Part shown: positions 1 through 10,651 of the stretch, in pieces | Layout: the number at the start of each line of letters is the position of its first letter | Numbering within the stretch: position 1 is the stretch's first letter | NCBI GenBank assembly: GCA_018907035.1 | Contig: JACCIC010000029.1 | Span: 3,722,501-3,786,500 of the forward strand | Reading direction: 5' to 3' | DNA: 64,000 nucleotides | From: Sycobia sp. Sy_11 | Taxonomy: Eukaryota > Arthropoda > Insecta > Hymenoptera > Epichrysomallidae | Notes under the pieces: model-generated | Database searches by the model: none | What the model was told of the DNA's origin: nothing | The model's input: only the letters and a program-made list of their open reading frames with translations | Made by a program: the position numbers and the translations under genes

Positions 1-282
1 ATATAATATATGATTTTACCTTTAATAATTAACAATCCATCTAGTTAGGTTTATTTAATATATAATATACGATTGTGTTAATCAATTTAAAATAACTTAT
101 CCATTTATACTTATCTCTAATATCTTTAAATTAAATAAACTTTAACTTATCTTGAAAATGGTTGATTATAAAAAGTATAAAAAGTGTAAAAAGATTAATA
201 GTTATTTTATATTTGCCCTGTTCGATATTATTCTGAATGTATTAATTACTTAAAATAATATAAAATAAGAATCGAGCATGCA

Positions 283-285
<3 letters not shown>

Positions 286-326
<41 letters not shown>
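286..326. repeat. (TA)n microsatellite
   Basis: About 20 uninterrupted TA units followed by imperfect TA/TG repeats to about 370. Confidence 0.95.
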
Positions 327-332
<6 letters not shown>

Positions 333-1388
333 TGCATATATGTATACATATTTGCCTGTATATATATGTTTTAATTTTTACTTTCAATTTACTATTACTG
401 CGTTGCCTAATCTCGATCGTGTCTTCTCGTTTTTTTATATATTAAACGGGATGAGATTTCGACGCAGTCCGTCACAATAGAATGACGCAGCATAAACTGT
501 GCTGGTTTATTATTTTCAGTTCAGAAATACGTGTCGAAAAGCATACTAAATTTCATAGAAAAGAGTTTTTAATTGTAAATCACCAATAGCAGACAAGTAC
601 GATAAAAAAACATCTGTAAAATCATGTATAAAGCATTCTTTATTAACTCTATATATTCTCAAACTCATTAAAACTATTTATCAGTCTTAAAGTTTATTAA
701 ATAACAACCAATTTTTTGACTCAAGAATTTTGTAAGGTTTGTGTTCTTACTCATTGTTTGTTTTATAAGTTAGGAATCAGAAGAATATCCAAAATATTTT
801 TACGAATCTACATTGCGAGCGAATTCATTCTGCATCCCAAATTACGAGATTTCAGCATTTTAAATGCATTATTGATTTCGTATTGAACATGAAGTAAAAC
901 TTCTCGAAATTTCCAATTATGAATCATAAATATTATAAGCAGAATTTTATAAATATGAAATATGTCAGGTATTATAAAGATTTTTATTTTAAACAGAACC
1001 AAGTTAGATGCCACGTAAATCTAGAAGAAAATTTGATTCGTTTTTTTTAATAGACACTGCGCTAGTCGTAATCAACATTTGGATCCTTTAGAAAATTTGT
1101 ACTCTGTTATTTCCGTAAAAGTACGTACAATGATAAAAATATGTACAACGGTTGCTGTCGTTTCTGAGACGTGCGCGTTCTAAGATTGGGCACACAGTAC
1201 TAAGGAAAATAATAGAACAGGAATAATAAACTTAGACTTTTTTTTCTCATCACGTATTATACTTGTAAAAGATCCAACAAACCATCATCAAATGAGGATA
1301 TTCTAATTGGTATAGCACGTTTCCAGAATTAGAAGTCTTATTTCCTTATTGCTTCTTCTTATCGCGAATACGCGTTAAGAAAAGATAT

Positions 1389-1396
1389 TATAAATA
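1389..1396 (+). promoter_or_regulatory. probable TATA box of peptide gene copy 1
   Basis: TATAAATA followed by AAAGTCACCAATGAC lies 614 nt upstream of the start codon. The same motif in the same context (ATAAATAAAAGTCGCCAATAAC) lies at 33406 in module 4, and a weaker version (TATAAATAATGGTCACTAA) at 25482 in module 3. Conservation between diverged paralogues points to a promoter feeding a non-coding first exon. The transcription start and first donor site are not proven; CAGGTTTGCATCTTG near 1641 and 33650 is a possible conserved donor. Confidence 0.5.
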
Positions 1397-2002
1397 AAAG
1401 TCACCAATGACAAAGCATAAAGATAGAAAAATTTCTGATATGAAACAATGAGCGATGTATAAGTTTGCCTTTCACGCTATCTCGCTTTATTTTGAAATTC
1501 TTCAAATCTTTCCAGCAAAGGCTGTTTTTAATTTTATAGATTCATATCGTTCGAAAATTTACTCACGACCAGTGTCAGTCGTCAGAATAATTTTGATAAT
1601 TTTCACAGACTCCTTCAAATTCTTAATTGGGAATTTTTATCAGGTTTGCATCTTGCATTATAAGAAGACATTTTGCATTCTGCATTATTTTCAATCTCCT
1701 CGTGAATAAAAATATGGAAATTGCATTCTTATTATAACCACAAATTGAAATAAATTATCGTGGCATTGCCATATTAGTACTAATGTTATGATAAGTTTCA
1801 TATACCATCCTCCAAAATTTAAATATTTTTAAAAAGTTTTATATATTTTGGTAATCAATTCGTATCTGTATTTAATAAGATGTATATTTTTATTCTAAGA
1901 TATCATATAATATAATGTATAATTTCATATAATTTTTAGTGCATACTTCAATTATTGAATCATTAATTTTTTTTCAGGAATTGACAAAATACTCAAATCA
2001 AA

Positions 2003-2212
2003 ATGAAGTCTATGCTTTTCCTGCTTTTGATCGCTTTCCTAGCAATCTCGATAGACGTTACAATGGGCCGTGATTGCATAGCTGCAGGATATCCACGTCC
2101 TGACTGCAAAACTACCGATGATGATCTAGTTTGTAAAACAATTTGCAAATTAAACCATTGGGGAGCTAATTATTGCATGCAAAAAAAGTGCCATTGTCGA
2201 AACTGTCCATAA
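2003..2212 (+). CDS. secreted 8-cysteine CS-alpha-beta (defensin/toxin-like) peptide, copy 1
   Basis: This encodes a 69-residue prepeptide. Residues 1-22 form a typical signal peptide (MK start, FLLLIAFLAI core, likely cleavage after G22). The 47-residue mature part has cysteines at 25, 35, 44, 48, 58, 63, 65 and 68. The C44-x3-C48 and C63-x-C65 pairs match the cysteine-stabilised alpha-beta fold of insect defensins and scorpion-type potassium-channel toxins, and the closing C-x-C-x2-C would allow a fourth disulfide. The mature peptide is mildly basic (about +3). It should be secreted; whether it is antimicrobial, venom-borne or something else cannot be told. The ATG lies 25 nt after a strong acceptor (TTTTTTTTCAG, AG at 1976-1977), so a non-coding first exon is expected upstream. 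AATAAA follows at 2286-2291. Paralogues sit at 14244, 27914 and 34691. The gene call is sure; the fold is an inference from cysteine spacing. Confidence 0.88.
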   Translation: MKSMLFLLLIAFLAISIDVTMGRDCIAAGYPRPDCKTTDDDLVCKTICKLNHWGANYCMQKKCHCRNCP

Positions 2213-4468
2213 GTTAGTATATGAAAATTTCAAGCCACTCTCATGTAATAAATAACAATGATGCTTGTTCAAAAATGCTATTATTAATAAAATATTCAGA
2301 GATGTATAAATAATACTGATTAATGAGTTATTATTTTCAAAATTCCAACGATCAACCTTCGATTTGATCTATTGTTTTTCTTACCGGTAAACCTTTTAAA
2401 TCTAAAACACATAAAATAGCATTTAATTAATTGAGCAATTAACATCGATACAGCAGGTGATTCTCGAACGTCTGTGCTTTGACGGTCGAGCGAAGTGTGG
2501 GTGACTAAAGCACACTTGCAGTGATGACCCACTCTTCGCACGAATATCACTAAACGAAAAATTGCTAGAAAAAATTATTTTAAGTACAAAAATATGATTT
2601 AGTTAACTCTCTCCTGTTTGTCAGTATGATTATTATATTCATTGATACAGTGCTTTGAAAATTGAAATTTGCTGCAAATCGTGCTTTGCACACAAAAAAA
2701 TGGGACCAAAATACGACTTTTTATTAAAAAAAATAGATTTTAATGCAACTTGGAAATTTAATTATTTATCTCGTTATTAATAATCTAAAGTAATTAATAA
2801 CTAAAAGTAATTAATAATCGAGCAATTGCACATGTAACAAGACATCTTTAGATAAACTAAATCTTGCCACACATCGATAGACAGATCCCTCTTTTATTAA
2901 TCAAATTATCGCCAAATAATCCGATCGCCTTCAACCTTTCGCTTGTGCGAGAACTGAGTCGGAGTTTTCTCATTGTTAAAGCCTAATATTTACAAATTGG
3001 GTAAAAATTACACGTAACCGTGTGAAATGCATCTTAACATTCAACGCAACTTTTCTCGATCATTACGAATCCGCTACTGCGCCCAATTCTTGCGGGGACA
3101 CCCTGTATGTATGTGTATATAAATTTTGGCCACGAGTCGGATTATAATGTCTCGCGCGCTCGTGATGTTATCTCATTGCGGGCCAGCCTCGATCGTATTT
3201 GCCTCCCCCCCCTCTCGCAGCCACGCAACCCCGAGCATTTATCAAATCCGCGCACGATACGCGGCAATCAATTTCCGAAATGGAAAAATATCAGTCGGAG
3301 TTTTTTTATTTTAGCGTAAAATAATTAGCCGCGGCTCGGGCGCAATCGTGAATATGCATGACCGGGAATTTCGAGTGTATAATTTATGTTTTGTTTTTCT
3401 TTTTCAATAGGAATTTAATGAGCGGCTTCAAGCAATCTTTCGATCGATTAACTACTAAATTATTGGATTATATTAAGTTCAGTACAACGATGATTCAGCA
3501 TAATGCCGAAAATTGTAAACTAGAAATGTATACATTAAGCTTTTGAAGAAAAAAAATTTATATTTAATTGACCATAACATACTAACGAAGAACATAATTG
3601 TGTGCCGGTGGAAATCCTTTTAGAATAGTATGTTATTATTAATTTTATAATAATCAAATATAGTTATTTTTTATTGTTAAATTATTCTTTTATGTAACAC
3701 AACTGATAATTCATATTATCCGTGATTAGAATCCAGTATTACATGTAATCATACATGACGAATCATAAAGTGAACTAGTCTATTATTGTAAACCAGAAAT
3801 ACGTGCATAACGTTCACTAAATACAGCAACGAGAGTTTTTAATTATACATGAGATCTAGCATATTTACTACAATAAGAAAACATTCACAAAACCCTATGA
3901 TAAGTTCTTATATTATTATTTTTTAATTAAAGAAATAAATATAAATTAAACCTCCCATTCATTAGTCTGCCTGTTTATTAAATAGTAAAGAGTTTCGCCA
4001 CTAAATTTTTAATAGTCTGTATTATAAATCAATTGTCGGTTTATCATACAGTAACATATTCAATACCTATTTCAAACTCAATATCAAATAAAATTCTTAT
4101 AAATTTTTAAATTTCGATCATAAATCTGATAAGTATCCACTCATAAATATGGAGTGTATCATATATTGTATTTTATACATTTTTTTATAAACAAAAATAA
4201 TGAGAAAAAAGAAATGCACTGTTGCTCCTTTATGCACTCAATGAACAATGCTTATGAACAATACTGTAAACTTTCAAATGTCAACTATAAATAAACCATG
4301 TAATTGTCTAATAATAAGTATTCTTATCTATAACACATACGCTTATAAAATAAGGCTGATCTTCTTATCCAGAATGCAATCTAACTTGTTCGAATTTTTG
4401 AAGTGCCTTGAATAAAAAGCTGGGAGCCTAATTGCTCTGTTGCGTTAAACTTTGAAAATATCTGAATC
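2213..4468. other. 3' flank of copy 1 and upstream part of module 2
   Basis: The first 100 bases are the copy 1 3' UTR with AATAAA at 2286. The 2320-3350 part has somewhat higher GC around 2440-2540 and 3060-3300 but no supported reading frame. From about 3580 to 3960 the sequence resembles 24600-24970 and 32510-32770 (for example CCTTTTAGAATAGTA, ATTATTCTTTTATGTAA, ATACATGACGAATC), which marks the start of module 2 before its interruption by mobile elements. Confidence 0.55.
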
Positions 4469-4470
4469 TA

Positions 4471-4770
4471 CGAGAGGTGTTCAAAAAGTAAGTTCCCCTG
4501 GTTTGGTAATTTGATGTGTCTCTCAAACTCCACATAGTGGATCTGAACTGATCATAGTTTCAATTTAGGTTCTACCGATAAGAGAGAAATGGGTTATAGT
4601 GGTCGATAATACTTTTTTCAGCAGTACGAGCTCGACAACGATGGAGCTACCAATGTAAAGCAGGTAAATTGGTGACTATTTATAGTAAAGACTGTATGAG
4701 TGAACAGATGAGGTGAAGATTGTGCACAAATATTTTCAAAGGACGCACAGAAATGCTGCGAAAAAGGTAC
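4471..4770 (+). mobile_element. mariner-like transposon, 5' fragment
   Basis: The fragment starts directly after a TA dinucleotide (4469-4470) with CGAGAGGTGTTCAAAAAGTA, the kind of terminus seen in mariner elements, which insert at TA. At 4693-4710 a reading frame gives CMSEQM followed by a stop, then an R-rich and FKGRTEM stretch; this resembles the helix-turn-helix region of mariner transposases (MSE-x-M-x2-W..F..GRT). It is broken by stops and is followed at 4771 by the left end of the Polinton. Its other half appears at 13205-13670. Confidence 0.6.
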
Positions 4771-4963
4771 AGACTTATATACTAAACTGAAAGTTTCTTG
4801 AATTCACCAACTTTATGTTAGTTGAAGAGTGAGAAAGCAATAGGAGCAGATAAGATATCCGTTTCTCTCTCTAGAGACTACAGAGTGAGAAACGGAAACG
4901 GGGAGAAAACAGTAAGGGATGGCACAAATGAATAACAATCCATAAGCTATAAATGAATTATAA

Positions 4964-4968
<5 letters not shown>

Positions 4969-5012
<44 letters not shown>
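4969..5012. repeat. (TA)n microsatellite inside the Polinton left end
   Basis: About 21 TA units, present only at the left end of the element and so probably acquired after insertion. Confidence 0.95.
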
Positions 5013-5015
<3 letters not shown>

Positions 5016-5102
5016 CCAACCAAAGTCCCCTATCATCCCGCGAAGTGAAAGAGACAGTCTCTCTCCTCCACAATCTCTGTTCTTCATCTCTAACTTCAAG
5101 AC

Positions 5103-5192
5103 GTCAGTAGATAGACTATAGGCATTCTAGCACATAGGCATTCTAGCACACGTCATCCTTTTAAAAAGTGTGCTGAGCGCCCTTCTAGGTCA
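5103..5192 (+). repeat. Polinton terminal inverted repeat, left copy
   Basis: Starts GTCAGTAGATAGACTATAGG and contains TTAAAAAGTGTGCTGAGC and CTAGGTCA. It pairs with the reverse complement of 13073-13164 over about 90 bases with a few mismatches and one low-complexity stretch that differs in length. A hexamer-scale internal duplication (GGCATTCTAGCACA) is present only in this copy. The 330 bases between 4771 and 5103, including the (TA)n tract at 4969-5012, have no obvious counterpart at the right end, where only 34 bases separate the same two motifs. Confidence 0.8.
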
Positions 5193-6126
5193 CCTGCAAA
5201 AAAAGCGTGGTAAGTTCCTCCCCCCATATATATTATTATATACTTTCCAGTCATTACATTTGAGCAGAATGATGTTTCATCACAAAGCAATGTTAATGTA
5301 TGTGTGAGAAGAGGCGAACACGCTATATGACACAATACTATATAATGAAACTAAGAAAATTTTCTTTTCCAGGCCCACGCTTTGTATCTTCACAATTTCA
5401 ACAGTATATAATATCGATGGAAATGGAAAAGGGAGTGACTATGAAAATGTAGTATGTAAGCATTACATTTTCCAAAAGGTTGCGCCTTCTTGGAAGGAGC
5501 ATGAGAGATGGTCGGAGTAGAGGCGAACACGTGCGCCTCTTTTCATTTATTATACCGATTAAGTTTAACCCAATCAATCTGTATAATACTCTTAGCGCTG
5601 ATGGTTATGAATGACCATTGTTATAGCAAACACCTGAGGCAATTCTGGTGAACATCCAGTGGACAAGGTGAATGTGGGCCTCCACCTCAGGTTATACGGA
5701 TCGAGGTTGACTCATTAATTATTATAATCCGCTGACCTCCATGGCTATGGACTATGAAAGACCATTGTTGTAGTAATCACTTAACGCAAAACTATATGAT
5801 GAAAGCTAGAGATATTTCTTTCTCGATTTTCACGATTTCGTTAGAGTGTAAAATCAACGCGTTATTTCCCATTTATAAAAAGGATATACGCGAAAGGAGG
5901 GACTTGATGGACTGAATATGAACTTTCGATCAATGAGGAATATTATACGCTTCAGGGAGGCTGAGAGGGAGGAGTTAAATTTTTTTTTGGCCCTTCTGTA
6001 AACGGTATAAGGGGGAGGAGAAAAATTTTGTTCCTCCACCAATAAAGAAAATTTTCTGTTATAAAAATGGAATTTTTTTTTGAACAATAGAAAAGATTTT
6101 CCCTAAAAGCTAGCGCTAGAAAACTC

Positions 6127-6134
6127 TATAAAAG
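6127..6134 (+). promoter_or_regulatory. TATA box of the spliced Polinton gene
   Basis: TATAAAAG, followed 30 bases later by an initiator-like TTTTTTCATCACAGTC (likely start A at 6157). No ATG occurs between that site and 6360, so the first ATG of the predicted transcript opens the reading frame. A similar arrangement (TTTAAAAGCGAG then TTTTTTCACCATAGT) recurs at 9599-9645. Confidence 0.65.
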
Positions 6135-6359
6135 CGAAATCACAGATAGTTTTTTCATCACAGTCTGCTTTCATTTTTTCTAAGATTGTAAAACTTAGAA
6201 GTTTAAAGTTAAGGACAAAAGGAGAGTATCTGTGAGCGCGATCGCCAGCACGAGCGCCAGTACGGCATCGGCAACCGCAACAGCAGTGACAGCGGTAAGA
6301 GGCTCCAAGCCGTGGAAAAGGCTCTCCGCAACCGTAGGAAAGGAAACTACAGCAAGTCG

Positions 6360-6938
6360 ATGGACTTGTTCGGGGAGGAGATGGTGAGGTCGGCACGGTC
6401 CACGACGCAGATCCCAATAGCAGCAGCTTCTCTGACGAGGGCAGTTACGCCCGGTTTGGAGAGGTGTCGTTCACCTTCGCCCGCTGATGAGGGAAAATCT
6501 ATCGCTTCTCCAAGAGATTGGAGAAGCTTATACCAAAAATTATTGGACATGGCAGACACGGTTCTGCAGGCAGCAAAATTTGCAGAAATTATCGAGGAGA
6601 TGGAGCGAGGTAAGCAATAATAATTTTTAAAAATTAAAACATTAAATTGTTTAAATTGTAATTTAAATTTTAATAATTTTAATGTTTGCAATTATTATAT
6701 TTGATTTCTTTTTATAGGAAAGCAGAGACGGAGACCATCCAAACACCGGAGAAGCGGCGAAGAATGCTGTAATAGAAAGAGCAGCCGATTGTGTACAACA
6801 ACGTCGACTATTCGATCACAGAGCCCCTCCGTTGAGAGTGTGGCCAGCAGTAGCAGTAGTAACAGCAGCAGCAGCATTGAGGAGATTAATCCTCCGACAG
6901 GCCCGAGAATTATCTCAAATATAATTGTTAAAAACTAA
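6360..6938 (+). CDS. spliced Polinton gene of unknown function with serine-rich tail
   Basis: Two exons, 6360-6609 and 6718-6938, joined by a 108-base intron (GTAAGC at 6610, TTTTTATAG at 6709-6717, phase 1). The joined frame is 156 codons. Without splicing it would stop three codons into the intron (TAA at 6618); with splicing it runs on for 73 codons, good evidence that the intron is real. The frame is also open upstream to 6211 but has no ATG there. The product is basic and polar: an N-terminal part with alternating charge, a possible amphipathic helix near exon 1's end (LYQKLLDMADTVLQ), an R/K-rich stretch after the junction (KQRRRPSKHRR), then a serine run (SSSSSNSSSS) and a hydrophobic end. 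I recognise no domain. It is the only element gene without visible damage. It may be an element gene or a captured host exon pair; no function is proposed. Confidence 0.6.
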
Positions 6939-7412
6939 TGATATTAAATTAAAACAATTAAATTGTAATTTTAATAAAAATATTTAAATAACATTATATT
7001 ATAAAACAAAAAATATATTATATTATAAATAATATAACGAAATAAAAAATATGTAATGATGAAAAAAGAAATAAAAATTATGTAATTAAATAAAAAATAT
7101 TAAGCTTTTTAAAAAGAAATAAAAATTATTTAACCATATTTAAACGTAGAGTAATTTGTTTCGTATCCACTCCTTATAGTATCAAACAATAAGTCCATTT
7201 AATCGAGATCAGAGGATCTCTAACGAATCGTTCGGGGGGGGGGGGTATTTCCAAGGATTCGCCAGAATTCTCTGCCAGAAATTTTTTTTTCTTCAATTTA
7301 TTTAAATTAATTTTTTATTTAATTAATTTTATTTTAACAATTAATTGTTTTTAATAAACAAAGAAATATTGTATGTATTTAATAATATAGTTTTATTTTA
7401 TTTTTATGAATA

Positions 7413-8057
7413 CTATGAACCTATGAACTTAGGCTTATTGCAAAAGGGGAGTTTAACTATGAACCGACCATCAGAATTTCTACAATACGTGGTTTTGAAA
7501 TGATTCCAACATTTTTGCTCTGAAGGAGACATATGCTTTTCCTGAGGACTCTCTTCTGACTCCCAGAAGCGACTGATTGCCTCAGAAAGCTGATGATCTA
7601 CTGCTAAATGATGTACCGTTGTTTTCGTGGTATCAGCGGTGTCTGCGTTCCCGATTAAAACCCAGCCAAAAACAGACGATAGAGCTACCGGACCAGTATG
7701 TGGAGATTGAGCTCGACGTATTTTTGGCAAAAGCACGGCGTCATAAATAGACGAGCTTAGAATGTAATCCACCGTATTTGGTTATCGAAAGTGTCGGTCA
7801 GCTAAGTGAAGCCCGTAGATCTGGTCCCAATGTCCCGAAACGATTTTGTCTCATGGCAGCAAATTGGGAACACGTTTCATTACTAGGACTGTAAAATTAA
7901 GAGAAAACTCTGGATTTAGTAGAAACTTCGAAGTAAGCTGTACTTCAGCACGAGCGACAGCATTAGTGGTGCTGTTCAAACCAAATACGGCAATCTTTAC
8001 TGGTTTAAAGTTTAAAGATAATACCTCAGCCATAGTTTCAGATATGAATATTATAGT
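7413..8057 (-). pseudogene. BEL/Pao LTR retrotransposon pol fragment
   Basis: One frame read on the minus strand spans two stops, at 7851-7853 and 7782-7784. It carries features of the BEL/Pao polyprotein between the aspartic protease and the reverse transcriptase: a stretch like VDYIL-x-SSIYDAVLL, then FGWVLIGN, then the acidic linker SRFWESEESP, and KCWNHFKTTYCRN-x-DGRFIVKLPF. No reverse transcriptase core (YxDD) or LTR follows in the window, so this is a short piece, probably inserted in or carried by the Polinton between the spliced gene and the next element gene. The family call rests on the order of these motifs; exact ends are uncertain. Confidence 0.7.
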
Positions 8058-8593
8058 TCGATATTTTCACAAGAAATTAGAGTAAGCGTATTTAGCAGCA
8101 GTCTAGTAGAACTGTGAAAATCACTGGAAAATCTCTGCAGAATCTCAAATCTCTCGAAAAATCTCGCCTCCAGCGCGGAAGCATGCCTTACTTATATTTC
8201 TCAATGTCCAAACTTGATGCAGTGAGGAATGCTAAGGCATAAAAGGCCACTTCTTATCTGTAGTATTGAAACACTTATTGATATTTCTTTGTCTACTTGA
8301 GTAAAGCATAACTGAATGCCAGTTATCAGGCGTATAAAACTTGAAACTTACCATTATAATGTAAGCGGCGCGAATACAGTTTTAACCAGTTTCATCCCGT
8401 CCATACTTCCCACTGAAATAATCTTCTATCCATGTACGCAAAATTAACACATTACGAATCGCACACATTGGCACGTCTTGTGCTTAATATGTGATTTTCA
8501 GAAAGTAAGTAATGACCTTCATTTTGTAGTGACTGCAGTGATGGACAATCTAGCTGCTGGATATCGATAATATTTCTAAAATAGAGAAAAAAG

Positions 8594-9023
8594 TTATGAT
8601 AAAGCATGAAAAAATATGAAAAAGTATGGAAATACTATGGAAAAGTATACTTTTTGAATATATGTATATGAAAAGAAAAAAATAAAAAGATGATGATGAA
8701 AGTATGAAACTTTCATCATACTTAAATAAATTAGATATTTGGTAGAATGTTTGTCAACCATTCCTTCTTCTCTCGCCTCTTCACATATAATTTTTTTACT
8801 ACAGCATATCTCCAATGTTCTTTTGAACCTATGGTAAGGAATGTCACCAGAATCCCATTTAATTCCATGGTAATCACGCTGTAGCCAGTGAACCGTTTTT
8901 TTCATTCCATGTCAAGTCACTCCATGCAAATGGTGGCTTAAAGAGCTTTCCATATCTAATAAACTAAATTCTTTCAAAATGAAACTTTGCGGGCCTCTTA
9001 TCTGGAAACTCTGCATGTCGCAG
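8594..9023 (-). pseudogene. conserved Polinton-associated ORF remnant
   Basis: On the minus strand three pieces in different frames follow in order: one with DMQSFQIRGPQSFILKEF (from 9023), one with KPPFAWSDLTW (from 8940) and one with WLQRDYHGIKWDSGDIPYHRF (from about 8890). I recall this order (glycine-rich start with LKE, then KPPF-x-W, then HGI-x-W-x2-GDIPY) from uncharacterised proteins linked to Polinton-type elements in Hymenoptera and other animals, but cannot check it here. At least two frameshifts break it, and nothing recognisable follows GDIPY beyond about 60 residues. Function unknown. Confidence 0.5.
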
Positions 9024-9598
9024 AAGAACGCTATCGAATATTTTTTATAAACATTACTTCGTATTCTTGCACTCTAGCCATTTTTCAGATTAATATATGC
9101 TGATTTTATAGGCCGAAGTGATGATTACAAATGTAAGTTCTGTGCTTATGAATTCATTTTTATAAGAGTTCTCCCCTTCTCTTGAAAATGACGACTCTCC
9201 TACAATTGGTTGATTCAAGAAAAATAAATAAAGATTCGATTGGACAAAGATCGAATTTGTTGATTACGAGTCTATTCATTCCCTACATTCTTAGAGAAAG
9301 TCACTTACGATTGGCTACGGGAGAAAAAAAGCATTTATATGATTGAAAAGGGCGTAACCGTAGATATTCGGATGATCCTAAAACAATGCTCGTCTCCTCC
9401 CTCCCATAGAAAATGTGGTTTATGATTGATGGTTCAAGGAGAAAAGAGATGACATATTAAAAGAATGATATTTTGATTGGATGTAGTCAGACAATAGATA
9501 CTTTCTTCTCTTTCTAACACACTATTGAATGGTTTCTATGGCAGGCTTGATATATTCCTTCTATTTCTGTTTCCCCTTCTCCTTATTTTTCATTTTCC

Positions 9599-9645
9599 TT
9601 TAAAAGCGAGACAATTTCTGGGAGGAACACAGTTTTTTCACCATA
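9599..9645 (+). promoter_or_regulatory. second TATA/initiator module in the Polinton
   Basis: TTTAAAAGCGAGACA, then 31-32 bases on, GTTTTTTCACCATAGT. Both parts resemble the promoter at 6127-6165 (TATAAAAGCGAAATCAC and GTTTTTTCATCACAGT). It points along the + strand but the sequence downstream is the antisense of the next element gene, so it may be a leftover of a deleted gene or a source of antisense RNA. Confidence 0.4.
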
Positions 9646-9649
9646 GTGA

Positions 9650-10501
9650 AATAAGCTAATTGTGCAGCAATTAGTAATCTTCATCTCTCAACTAGCTCAT
9701 TCGGATCGTCCCAGTACACTAACTCTTGAAGAATCGTTCTTTGCTATTTCATATTTAGGTATGTAACCTCCTCTTCCCTTTTTTGTATGACTAGCACTGC
9801 TGCGAAACATCGGTGCAATGATGTTGAAATATTTTCTGCTCTTCAATGAGCGTATAGATTCATCTTTAATATGTTTTTTCCGGTGTGCACTTGTTGCTTC
9901 TAGAATACTGCGATAATTTTCACGATCTGTTGGACTTCTTAATGTGTCATCTGGTTCTTTTTTAATAAGTAGCTCCATTATTCCATTACTTTTAGAATAA
10001 ATTAAATCTTTCACTTTTATTTTATTATCATCAAATATGATTTCAGAATCACGAAACATGTATGTACCTCCAATATTTCTTACTCCATATATGTTATCGA
10101 ATTTACTGCGGCTTTGATCTAAAATATTAGTTTTAAGATTGTCTTAATGGATAGATTTGAATGTCGAATTCATCATTGAGATATCTAATGAGGCAAAATC
10201 ATCATCGGAATCATAATCTTTTATGGAAGCTGAGCGAATATTGTCATCTAATATAAAACTCAACTTTTCAGGATCTAGTTGGTTTTCTAATGCTGTGATC
10301 ATCTGAAATGAGATTAGAAGACTGTAAACATTTTAATTCGACAAGCTTTTCAAGTGCTGTAATGATAGGTTTAAATATATCTCCTACAACTTTTTTGAGA
10401 TTCTCTCTCTCTTGCTTCAATAGTGCAGATTTTCTTTTAATACCTTTACGAGCTTGCAACAGCTCCCTAACGATATATTTTTCTTTCTTAAAGTCCGACA
10501 T
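9650..10501 (-). pseudogene. conserved Polinton-type hypothetical protein, frameshifted
   Basis: Starts at 10501 with MSDFKKEKYIVREL, followed by a basic helical stretch (KGIKRKSALLKQERENLKK) and FKPIITALEKL. After a shift near 10300 an acidic linker continues (LDDNIRSASIKDYDSDDDF). A second piece (10059-9697) starts FRDSEIIFDDNKIKVKDLIY and holds GIMELLIKKEPDD and YRSILEATSAHR. A third frame near 9715-9690 gives the ending WDDPNELVER. The order N-terminal coiled region, acidic linker, x-GT-x-G-x-(W/M)ELL-x-KEP, then WDDPNELV matches a family of uncharacterised proteins common in insect Polintons (recalled, not searched). At least three breaks make it a pseudogene. Function unknown. Confidence 0.6.
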
Positions 10502-10651
10502 GGTGTCGTGTTCTTGTGTAAAATTGATCTAAGTGTTTACGATTTTTTTAATTTCTTTTTATTGCAAAACAGTCAAAACCTTTTCTGTATCTACCATCAT
10601 CTATCGTTCTCTCTTTATCAATAACAACAATCCATATTTACCATTTTTCCA

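Larger units (their letters stand above)
1..1976. other. upstream region of module 1, no coding gene
   Basis: AT-rich DNA with a (TA)n tract at 286-326. From about 520 on it resembles stretches upstream of the other copies: AAATACGTG near 525 and 3798, AATCACCAATAG near 576 and 24925, GGAATAATAAACTTAG near 1220, 25340 and 33248. This marks the duplicated module. The 84-codon reading frame at 1455-1709 is interrupted in the matching part of module 4, so it is not treated as a gene. Confidence 0.6.

Noticed and set aside
1455..1709. 84-codon frame upstream of copy 1
   Set aside because: The matching sequence in module 4 (near 33474) has a stop after about 13 codons, so the frame is not conserved.
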